A program made the translations under genes and the position numbers. A DNA stretch of 64,000 nt, from positions 78,520,705 through 78,584,704 of the forward strand of contig CP136067.1 in NCBI GenBank assembly GCA_032622095.1, in the 5' to 3' direction. Source of the stretch: Siphonodentalium dalli (Eukaryota; Mollusca; Scaphopoda; Gadilida; Siphonodentaliidae). Shown here in pieces: positions 43,331 to 53,830 of this stretch. How positions within the stretch are numbered: position 1 is the stretch's first letter; the number at the start of each line of letters is the position of its first letter. The notes below the pieces were generated by a model, which was not told the DNA's origin, searched no databases, and saw nothing but the letters and a program-made list of their open reading frames with translations.

Positions 43331-45830
43331 ACTTAATATTAAAAATGAATGTTGGTTTGCATGTGTTCCATATGGCATATAGTATGGATGCAAGTTGTGA
43401 AAGCTAAAGCGTTCCACACATACAAATTTCAGACTAACCGGGGAGGGTGGGTAGGGTTGTAGTAAAACATTTGCAGGAACGTATGCCGTTTTTTTGAATC
43501 TGGCATTTTCGGGAACCCACCGGCCACAACCCCAAAACCTGCAAAAAAACATATTTGTTTACTCCCAATTCTTTGACACCCACCCCCAAAATTTCACTAA
43601 ATTTGGTCTAAAATCGCATAGAACTCTTCTGATATCACTCATATGACTGAGAATGATCTCATTTAGTTCAGATAACAGTTTTAACCTGTTTCAGAAGCTG
43701 TTATAATTGAAAAAAAATGTTTTATAAATTGCTGATCTGTAAACCTAGGTCATTGTGCAGGATTCACACAATTTCTTTAATAATTTCTAACAATTTCCTG
43801 ATTAGTCTGTCAACCAGCCCATTATCTAACATATTCCATGGATACCATTATGTTAATATACTTGAGCAACTTACTTCTATTATACTAAACTAGCTGAAAC
43901 AGACTCCCAAATATATTCAGCGTCGAAGATACCTGTGGCTCCCTTTGTGGGACTTATTTTGATCTTAGACAGAGCCTTTATTTAGCAGTGGCCACTTTGT
44001 GAGCTTCAAGCACATTTTGATCATTAAAACATTTTGATTTATATGCAAAATGTATATTGTTTTATTTAATTTCTTTTTTAGATTGAATTCCTTGCTCAAT
44101 ATAACAAAACCAAATTTATTTATTTTTAATTCAAAATTTTGAATAACACCATTATAACATCCGCCATGGTACCCCGACTGGTCACACCAAATTTTGTTGA
44201 TCTCGGTCCAGGGGGCTGAGAGAAAAATCTTGTTTATATATAAAGATGACAAGCAGTCATTGTACTATACCAGACTTGGAAACCTTAGGTCTTGTGAGAG
44301 ATCATCTGAGTTGACAGAGATGCAAATAATTCACTGATCAATTAGCTTGATGCACCGTTGACAGATACATTAATGTTTGAGACAGTTTCTCGCTCTTTCC
44401 ATGCACACAATGATCTAGGCATTAGTTACACCAGGACAAGTTTATTTATATATTCAAACTTAGATTATTGTACAGGATACACACACTTCCATAATTTCTA
44501 ACAATTTCCCGATTAGTCTGTTAACCAGCCCATTATCTAGCGTTATGCCTTAACACTTTTGATATTAAAGTCTACTGGAGAAACGTCTGTTATAATAAAT
44601 CGTCACATCAGTGCTATAAGTTCGTAACTCAATTTCGGCGGGGAAACAAGTTATTGCTTTTTAAAAGAAAACGTGGGATTAAACAGAAAAAATATGTGGT
44701 TCAATGGACAGCTAATGTTAGTTTTCATTGGGATAAATACAACAATACATCATGCTTTGTCAACATTACGAGAAATGTTGTCTGAAAACTTCAACCTTCA
44801 TTTTCTCGGAAAGTTGAAAATGTGGGTTACGACATTACAGCACTGATTTGACAAAGTGTCAAACAGTCACTATGCCAGACTTGGATATTTTAGGTGTTGT
44901 GAGAGTAACATATGAGTTGATAGACATGCAAATAATTCAATAATTGGCTTGATTCACTGACAGTTATATTCTAGCCATTGATAGTCACATTAATGTTTGA
45001 GACAGTTGCTCACTCTTTTTCCATACACACAATGATCTAGGCTTTAGTTACATTAAGACAATTTTATTTATTTCAGTTTTACATTTCTCGAAGGGTGTCG
45101 GGAAGGAATTTTTCCACCCCACCGTCCCATATGCAACATGCCATAGCTTAATGTCATCTCCATTAAGACCCAAATGAGGTCCCAGTAACATCAATATGGT
45201 GTTTTTGCTGTTTTAAATTCTTATAATATATTTTAAACTGTTACAAATGTAAAATGAAAGTGTCAATGACACATGTAGGCTTAAAACTTTTTGTTAATGT
45301 TTTTTTTTACATTCTTATGGCTTTCGTGTCTTCTGCAATATAAATTTAGATTTTCTTGATCTGAACAGCTGGCATGAACTGTAATAAACAATGTTTTGAC
45401 AGATAACAGCCTATTCTAAGATATTGAATTTTTTTTTTTTTTGTAAAAGATTTCAGAAAACTTTCTTGAAAACCACGAAAAACATTTTAGAGTAGGAGGT
45501 TTAAAATAGGTTTAGGTAAGGAAACCCAAACCAAAAATATTTTGTTCTTTTCCATAATGTACCACAAAGCTCGACAGTATAATTAGGGCCATGTGAATCG
45601 ATTCATCTGTTTCGATTCGATTAAAAATCAGATGCCATGATTAAAAAAAATTCTAATCTTTTCCATCAGGTAGTAGTCCATTGCTCATGGGCTAAGAAAC
45701 TTTTCAATACTAACACACATACAAATAACACTGTAAGAAATGTTTCAAAACAGAATGCACAATCTCTGCAAGAATGACATAAAGACATTGGGAATCTGGT
45801 ATTCAAGGAAATGCATGTAACAAGGGAATT
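43331..45830. repeat. Intergenic DNA with local duplications
   Basis: 44258-44450 and 44863-45071 are collinear (ACTTGGA, GATGCAAATAATTCA-type, TTAATGTTTGAGACAGTT, AATGATCTAGGC), offset about 605. 43741-43828 and 44457-44540 are a second pair (AATTTCTAACAATTTCC, GATTAGTCTGT, AACCAGCCCATTATCTA). Both are diverged, so an old tandem duplication of roughly 0.6-0.7 kb is likely. No gene is supported. Confidence 0.55.
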
Positions 45831-47280
45831 ACTCTCGGGCTCCAAATAAAAGTGCAGACCCAAATAATAGTGCAGGGGGGGGGGGGGATTCCATCCAAAG
45901 TTAATAAAAGTGCAGATCCAAATAATAGTGTAGGGGGGACTCTGAGCGCAAAACTGGTCAAACAAATTATTTTTATAGTAGCAGGGACATATCCAGGCCG
46001 TTTTTCATACCGTTTACCGGTTTGGGCGCCCAAAAAAAATAATATATTGATATAAGACATTTAAGTTTACAAAAAGATTGAACTTAAGTTTAACAGTTGG
46101 AATAATAATGTAAAGTATGTTTGGCTTTATCTAGCTTTCATCTGTGAAAACTTCAAATAGTTAACCCTTCAGACTTCAGTATTTCAATCAAATTCAAGTG
46201 AAATTACACAATACAGTAGAGGAACAGTGACAATTTGATCAAGTAAACCTGGTTATCATGTGGGATCTCATAATTCCAAATGAATAATTAACATAGAGAG
46301 ATTAGTACTACTAGTAATTACTACATGTAACTTAATAGACATTATTTCTGTACTACTAGTATATTATGAATGTGTCTCTCACTTGACTTTTAGAAAATAG
46401 CCTATTATATGAATTACAGTGATAATGGTCTCATTTCAAGCAGGATAAGCATAATCCATTGAACAAAAAGATATCTGACAATAACTTATAAGCATTTCCA
46501 ATCCATACATATATAAAAAAAAATCCAAAGTTATGCTTCAGAAACTTGATCAAAGTGAACTCTCAGTAAAATTCAAAATACTGACACCAAGAGCTCTAGA
46601 TCAGCTCTCAATGCATTGGATTTTTAAACAAAATTCCAGGGGAGACCCCCCCCCCCCCCCACCATCAGCAGGGGGATACCCCCTCCCAAACCTCCCTCGC
46701 TCACGTCTTTGGGATATGCCTTCGCATATCATTGCCAAAATACAGGTGACCCCAAAAAATCTCTGGATACTTCACTGAGTAGGTCAAACTTGTATAGGAA
46801 TCAACGTGTCATGTGGTGTTTTACTCAATATTAATTAAATGTTCATATGTATGCCATATAATTGTATATGTATATGCATACAGTTATAAGCTTATCGTTG
46901 TGATCAGAATCATATCGAAATCTTGAGTTTGTGCTGATTTCAAATTTCATAGCCTCAAACTAACAAGGGGTACGTATCTAAGATGAGGCCCACACAAGGC
47001 CCAAAATATCGGACAAACCTGGTTTTCGAACTCGTTCGAGATATTGTTGCAGTTATCGCGCTAACGATGAAAAAATGCTAAAAATGTTAAAGTTATAAGG
47101 CATTCTTTTGGGTCCGCCCGCCGCCGCCCGCAACCCGTCCCTCGTCAAACCATTATACCATAAGTCGAGTTTTTGAAAAACTCGACTAATAAACGTGCAG
47201 ACCCAAATAAGCACTGTGCATGGGGGAATTTCGCAAGAAAATAATAAACGTGCATGCATGTTTATTTGGAGCCCAAGAGT
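45831..47280. mobile_element. 1.45-kb element with 20-bp terminal inverted repeats
   Basis: ACTCTCGGGCTCCAAATAAA (45831-45850) and 47261-47280 are reverse complements with one mismatch. Next to both ends, GTGCAGACCCAAATAA-type strings recur (about 45852, 45911 and 47196). A perfect hairpin GTCGAGTTTTT / AAAAACTCGAC lies at 47163-47187. C or G runs occur at 45877 and 46647. No transposase is seen, so it is non-autonomous. Confidence 0.6.
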
Positions 47281-48721
47281 ACATATATTATCATTCAGTG
47301 AAAATCTTGCCGGTCTCCATTCCGTATACAAGTACTGCCATATTTGTCACAAAGTTTGTTGACTATAAAAGTTCGGAAGCACATTATAAACAGTTAACCC
47401 CATCCATCAATCATTGCATTCAATGATGAATTCACATCCATCAGTATTTTTGATGAAAATCAGCTGGATTCCATAGTATTAGTTTACTGTATTGCTTGTT
47501 GCTTATGATATCTTCACGTTATTTTAAAGGTACACAATCCACTTTGATGGTCCCCATATCATAAGAATCCAACATTTCTTGAAATGTCGCCTCAGTGATC
47601 AGAATCGATTAATTGACTAAAACTAATGCTATATTAAACCACTGTCAACTACATGGATAGTATATAATTGCCCCAAAAGTGTTATATATCAACGATTTGT
47701 TCAATGTATGTCAGTCAGCATTGGTCCAATATTTCCCAGGCCGAATGAATACTTTTTACCCCCAAACCAAAGAAATATTAATTTAGTCCTTCAGGAGCGT
47801 TAACTCAGATTGTGCATCTTTAAAGTGATGTTCATTATGCCGACAGATTTAAATGTTTCCTGAAATATTCTGTCTTTTAAGAAATTACAGACAAAACATA
47901 TCAAATTAATTAATGTTTGTTTTCGCCAGCGGAAATGAATGAAATTTGTGAAAAAATAAAATCTCTCATATTCACTAAAGTTTGACAATCTGATAGTTAT
48001 AGTATTCAAGTTATTTATAACAGTTTTGGCTTGTAAATATGAGCAATTAGTAACAATTACTAAAGATTGGCCTGTACAATTTAAGTATTTAAATAGGTAG
48101 ATTCATGCTATAACACATTTTAGGTTGATATTCCTGTCCCTAATGTCCATTTGGAAAACTCGGTTTTCAGAAAACTCCATACTAGATGTAATGTCTTAGT
48201 TGACCTCTAGCAAGAGTTGAAACATGTAATGTCATTCACACATAATGTCAGTCATGGCACGTAATGTCAGTTACGTTTTGCGATTTGTTTCTATTCTACT
48301 AGATGACATACAAATATTGTAAGAATATATATAATTTGCATTTGTAAACATAAGGGTTTGCATATAGGTGCCTCTGCTACTAGAAATTTAGAATAAGCCT
48401 ACTGCTTCATACATGTATGTATTGCGGGTATTTCATGTACAGGCAACATATTTAATACAATTAGAAATGTTTCAGAACATAACTAAGATTCTATAAAAGA
48501 TTCTCGATTAAGATGCACATTGTGTTGTCTATATGCACCCCACCATTTGTTGGCCAAATGTTTGCGCCACACTCTGTGAATATATGTAGTCTATGATCAA
48601 TGCTTGACGGCAAACTTGAGAGGTTTTTGAAGCTAAACCTCTGTAATATCTCAAGTAAAATGGTCAATAACTTACCGTTTGCATTTAAAAGAAAACTACA
48701 ACTGGACTGAAAATATTTCAG
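47281..48721. other. Intergenic DNA, no feature recognised
   Basis: No gene or repeat with a second copy is seen. Confidence 0.4.
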
Positions 48722-48852
48722 CTACACGTATGTCATCTATTCGGAAATTCAAGTCGCCAGGTATGATGAACAGCGTGCTCAGACTTTAGTAGTGGCTAAT
48801 GAGTTGTTATATGGTGATTCTCATCCACTTATTTATTTATTCAACTTATCAG
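48722..48852 (+). CDS. Possible lone exon, unknown protein
   Basis: A 131-nt stretch is bounded by an acceptor-like ATATTTCAG and by a donor CAG followed by GTAAAC. The frame inside is open and not of low complexity, containing YSEIQVARYDEQRAQTL and ANELLYGDSHPLIYLFNLS. If translated it enters in phase 2 and leaves in phase 1. The frame also continues past the donor to 49016. No partner exon was found and the family is not recognised. It may be a fossil exon or a chance frame. Confidence 0.3.
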
Positions 48853-49269
48853 GTAAACAAACTACGATGGCATTTCAACCTAGTTTTGGTCTAAAATTTC
48901 CAACTGAAATGTCAGGCATGAAAAATTTGGCCAAAGTAAGACAACCTGTCCAAAACACCTCCCCTATTTCCACGTCTCTGAACACTATTTGGCTGAAAAA
49001 CTTGTTCAAAAGGTAATTTTGAAAATCGAACTGATATTTGTTCATTTTCCATAGGCTAATGTTAGGCACAAAATCAATTACGTAATATCAGTTACAGACA
49101 GATTGGTCGTTGAAATACTAACTATAAATAATTGAGAGAGTTGTTCATATTCATAATTTCATATATTAGTTCATTTGAATGAAAGAGAATCAGCGATGTC
49201 AATATATTCACGTCCATTAAATGAAATCCAGTTACCATGTACAATTATATGTTGAATAAAAGGCCGTCC

Positions 49270-50357
49270 GGCCACAGTGTCCCCCGAAAAATTGGCTTCA
49301 TTGGGGGCATTAGCTTTTCTGAAGAAAAAAAATAACAAGGACCCTAAATCGGAAGCAACCAGACAAAAAGTGGTGGATCGTATCCATATTCGAACTTGAT
49401 CTGTATTTCGAGCTGATAAACTCATATACCAAATTTGATTCAGATATGATCACACAAACTAAAGTTATCATCCGGAAACCAGAAATTGACATGATTCTAA
49501 GTCGTTAAGGGCCATAACTCTCACAAAAATGGGCAGAGCAAACCCATATTCGAACCTGACCTGTATTTTGGACTGATAAACTATCATACTAAATTTGATT
49601 CAGATATGATCACACAAACTAAAGTTATCATCCGGAAACCAGAAATTGACAGGATTCTAAGTCGAAAAAGGGCAATAACTCAAGCAAAAATGGGCGGATT
49701 GTATCCATGGATATCCGAACTTGACCTGTATTTTGAGCTGATAAACGCACATTCCAAATTTGGTTCAGACATAATAACACAAACTGAAGTTATCATCCGG
49801 AAACCAGATACTGACAGGATTCCAAGTCGAAAAAGGGTCACAACTTTCGCAAAAAATGGGTGAAGCAAACCCATATTCGTACTTGACCTGTATATAGGGC
49901 TGATACACTCACATACCAAATTTGGTTCCGATATGATCACACAAACTGATGTTATCATCCGGAAACAGATAATTAGAAGATTCTAAGTAAAAAAAAAAGG
50001 CCATAACTCTCGCAAAAATAGGCGGAGCAACCCCATATTCGAACTTGACCTGTATGTTGGTCTGATAAACTCACCTATGAAATTTGCTTTTGATCTAATA
50101 ACCGAAACTAAAGTAATCATCCGGAAACCATTTCCGGACGCACGCACACACACACACGGACGGACACCAGCTATTTTAATAGTCCCCCGAAAAAAATAAT
50201 TTGGGGGACAGATTCGCATGGTAGCTGATATATGTGCCAAGTTTTTTTTTTAATTTGACCAGAAAATGACAGAATACAGGCTCGGACAAAAGTTCCACAC
50301 ATCTGGACGGACGGACGGACGAGTGTCATAATTATAGTCCTCCTGCGGAATGTCGGG
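49270..50357 (+). repeat. 162-bp tandem array inside a CCCCCGAAAA-bordered repeat
   Basis: About five units lie between 49380 and 50140, marked by CAGATATGATCACACAAACT-type strings at 49441, 49601, 49766, 49928 and about 50089 (spacing 160-165). The borders read GTCCCCCGAAAA (49280) and GTCCCCCGAAAAAAATAATT (50181), followed by GGACGGACGGACG. 162 is 54 codons, which keeps frames open (49606-49863). It resembles the 174-bp array in Hox3 intron 1 in plan but not in sequence. Confidence 0.75.
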
Positions 50358-50690
50358 GGATAAATACAATGTTTTTCATCGAAAATTGGGGAAATTTGTA
50401 TAGCTCCCATCTTTTATAATACATGTAGGTCAACCCAAAGACTATAGAAATGTTATATGCCTCAAAATTAATTAAGGAATCAAAATATAGCACTTCTACA
50501 TTTCTATCAGCTGCTTTTTTTGTGACGAGTATCAAACTAAGAATTCTGATACTGTCATATTTTAAGCCCTGATCAATATGAGGTGGAATAGCCATTTTTA
50601 GTTGAATTGCTATGGCATAATTTGAATTCAAAGAGTGAAATATTTTCAGATCATGAACTTCTGAAATTTAAATACCATGAATTAACTCAC
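50358..50690. other. Intergenic DNA, no feature recognised
   Basis: No repeat or gene is supported. If the minus-strand frame described next is real, this is its second intron. Confidence 0.35.
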
Positions 50691-51740
50691 TTGAGAACAG
50701 ATTCCAAACATTCCATCCAGGTCATCTTTCAGAAATAGAGTGGTAACACTCTGTAACCCATCACTTCGATGCAATCATCATTCCTTAGGCTTTACCACCA
50801 ACCTGTCTAACTCTATGACTGGCTTGTTGCACTTAAGAAGACGTGAAGCTTCCAGATCATCAGATACTGTAAAATATAAATTAATATTTTTATGTATGCA
50901 TTTTTGCCACCGATCTTTAGCCTTTCTTTACTCATTGGCGAGTAGTTTCATACCCGGGGATGTGACGACATGGAGGTTTGGGAATGTGTCTATTTATCTG
51001 CAGTTCCGCTTGTTAAATCATAAAATTGTTCAATAAATATTAATATATATTTTTGAGCATTTTTGTTCTGCAATTACATCACTTGACCTACATTTGAAAA
51101 TCAAAATAAAATTTTAAAATAAATACACTAACAATCCATTATAACGGAACAAGTTCCAAGCGCTTGTTCCAATCGGACCCGCCAGATAAATACCTGTTGT
51201 TTCCTTATTCCAATGCCACATCAAATCACACTCGCTGACTCAGAGTCAGAGTCACTGCAATCACTGAATCAGAAGTATGTGCAAGTTGAAATTACTGCAA
51301 CTCTGTAACTTTTGCTCAGCAGATTTGCATGGAAATCCCCATTCAAAATTGGTCGCTTGACCAAATAGGTGTTGTCGTTGTAAAATTAAAAGTTCCCTGG
51401 CAAATCCAACATCCAAGTTTTGACGCAATGTGAATGTCTCGGTCACGGGTCAGAGACAGCAGCCAGCGACCCCGCCAGACTCCCACTAGTCCCCGACTAT
51501 TTAAGTTCCCTGACGCAGTGTGCTGTCTGCTGAGAGTGAGAAGGTTTTGGAAATTGGGTCAATAATTAATACTCACCGATATTCACACGTCCGTAAACTA
51601 AACTGCGCAGATGTTCCGGGTCGAAATATAGGTCAACATTTTGTCGTTTATTCGAACGCTCCGTTCAAATCTTGGAAGTTGTCCGGCAAGAAGACTCGAA
51701 ATATTTTCAAAATCCAAACACTCAACAGCGTGCGATGACG
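50691..51740 (-). CDS. Possible minus-strand gene fragment, two exons
   Basis: The proposed first exon (51740-51577) ends at a strong donor, ATCG before GTGAGT. The second (50866-50691) begins after TATTTTACAG and ends CAA before GTGAGT. A frame opens at 51664, crosses the 710-nt intron in phase (G plus TA gives Val) and stops at 50780-50778, 58 codons in all. It contains VDLYFDPEHLRSLVYGRVNI and LLKCNKPVIELDRLVVKPKE. After two TGA codons the same frame stays open to the second donor. Upstream, another frame (ECLDFENISSLLAGQLPRFE) is also coding-like, so one frameshift may separate them. A CRE palindrome lies at 51749. No ATG is in frame. Family unknown; a decayed gene or an incomplete model is possible. 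Confidence 0.35.
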
Positions 51741-51748
51741 AAATAATG

Positions 51749-51756
51749 TGACGTCA
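51749..51756. promoter_or_regulatory. CRE palindrome TGACGTCA
   Basis: A perfect CREB/ATF-type site lies just upstream of the possible minus-strand exon at 51740-51577, in a stretch that also contains GCGCGTCACGCACGTG. The position fits a promoter-proximal element, if that exon is transcribed. Confidence 0.35.
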
Positions 51757-51916
51757 AGAGCGCGTCACGCACGTGCAACTCGCCACCAGCTGTTTCGTTT
51801 CTATAATAACAGGTGCGTTTTGATCCTGGCTTCATGTGCTTGGCGCAATTAATATCGATATTCGCTGGGTATTGCCATAGACTAAAAATAGGATAGACGT
51901 CGCACTCATGGTTATC

Positions 51917-52375
51917 AGGAATCACGGAACTAAATGGTTTCCCATAGGCGACAGTGTTAACGTTTTGGCCAAATTCACTGAATTGAAGCCTGCAGGCCAT
52001 ATCAGTGATGTTTACCCGGCTAGATTGACACCAGTTGGTCACGAAAATGGACGAAAAATCATAGGTCATGTGTTTACTTTTTAAAATAAATCCCCAAGTG
52101 TACGACAGGGCTATCCCACAGCCAAATTTGATCTAGACAAATCCAGAACTACAGCAGCTAGTTAAATAAATTTCCCGCTCACAAAAATCCATTCCCCCAT
52201 TCATTCACCAGTTTAAATTATTTAGATATGATGTACAAATCAAATAAACGCGATGTCATCCTTTAATAACGTGTCGCATGTATCAGGTGAAGGTCATTCT
52301 TCAGTTACCTTCACCTTTAGCATTCCACGGTGTACTCGTTCCCCGACTCTAGAACACATTTAGCTCCCTGATTCC
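51917..52375 (+). repeat. Recent 459-bp duplication, copy 1
   Basis: From AGGAATCACGG to GCTCCCTGATTCC this is collinear with 53277-53735 with no net indel. By eye I find three substitutions, so about 99% identity. The segment is open on the plus strand from 51911 to the TAA after GHVFTF, and on the minus strand (51722-52069). Neither frame is recognised. The boundaries show no terminal repeats. Confidence 0.85.
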
Positions 52376-53276
52376 TATATATATGTATATGTGTAAAAGA
52401 CAGCGTTTCTTATAGTATTTTATCCAAATATAGACCTTAATGAAACCAAAAATGGATTATATCGGGCAGTAGTGGTTTATTTTTTCAATATGAGGCATCC
52501 TGAAAATTTGTGTCAATCATCAAAATAAAGCCAAAAAATTTAGATTTTTTTTTCAATTTTATTAGCTGATGCATCTCGTATAGCTGAAGTATGCCCTTAT
52601 ATACCATAATATTACTAAATTGAAGAGGAAATGTTAATATACTTTTTGAGAGGGATATCTTGTCCAATTTAAACCCTTTTCGTGCAGAATTTGGCAATTT
52701 ATAATGAAGATTATAATAAAGATTTACCCAAATTAACAGAAAATTTTAATTAAAAATACTTTAATAGCAATATAAAGCAACCATAAGTCAATTGAAATAT
52801 CTAAACATAATGATACAACATCAGACAAAGCCTCAGGCATGAAATTTGACCAGATGACAGGGCATACTGTCTGTTTAACAAACCTACCATGACAGTCTTG
52901 CACGACAGTAACTCTAGTGGTGATGCCATCACCCCCCCCCCACTTTGGGTGGGGCTACGATCCCCAATAAGGCTACTGGGCGCCGGAAGCTTAATTAGGT
53001 AATCTGCCACCTGTTCCCAATGGGGGAGGGGGGGGGGCTAACACTCCTCAAAATTGTGGGGAGGGGGACTTTAGACCCTCTGACCCCCTAATGGTACCTG
53101 ATGTCCATGCAAAACTCCCAGATTTATCACTTTCTTTACTATCTACAGGCGAATCCATGCGTTTCTTCTTTAAATCTGTCCAAAATGTGGTCATTATCAT
53201 TTGAAAATAAGAAAATATGAAATTAACAACTTATCAAGGCGAAACGTGAAATTTCGTAAAATTCAAATTTTCTTAT
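52376..53276. other. Spacer between the duplicated segments
   Basis: A C10 run (52932-52941) and a G-rich run (53022-53037) face each other across 80 bp, as in the pair at 12321. No gene is supported. The sequence just before copy 2 (TTTTCTTATAG) resembles a splice acceptor. Confidence 0.4.
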
Positions 53277-53735
53277 AGGAATCACGGAACTAAATGGTTT
53301 CCCATAGGCGACAGTGTTAACGTTTTGGCCAAATTCACTGAATTGAAGCCTGCAGGCCATATCAGTGATGTTTACCCGGCTAGATTGACACCAGTTGGTC
53401 ACGAAAATGGACGAAAAATCATAGGTCATGTGTTTACTTTTTAAAATAAATCCCCAAGTGTACGACAGGGCTATCCCACAGCCAAATTTGATCTGGACAA
53501 ATCCAGAACTACAGCAGCTAGTTAAATAAATTTCCCGCTCACAAAAATCCATTCCCCCATTCATTCACCAGTTTAAATTATTTAGATATGATGTACAAAT
53601 CAAATAAACACGATGTCATCCTTTAATAACGTGTCGCATGTATCAGGTGAAGGTCATTCTTCAGTTACCTTCACCTTTAGCATTCCACGCTGTACTCGTT
53701 CCCCGACTCTAGAACACATTTAGCTCCCTGATTCC
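53277..53735 (+). repeat. Recent 459-bp duplication, copy 2
   Basis: See 51917-52375; the offset is 1360 bp throughout. It ends about 100 bp before the satellite array. Confidence 0.85.
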
Positions 53736-53830
53736 ATCAATATGTAACGCTACTGGACGTCGCCATTGATTTGGCCCTCAAGCGTTAAGGTAGTTCAGAA
53801 AAGTAGGGGGAGATAATTTTACGTTATATT

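Noticed and set aside
46970-47187. Helitron 3' end (hairpin near CTAA)
   Set aside because: The CTAA lies within or at the stem, not after it, and no TC-type 5' end could be paired with it. The 20-bp inverted repeats outside explain the element better.
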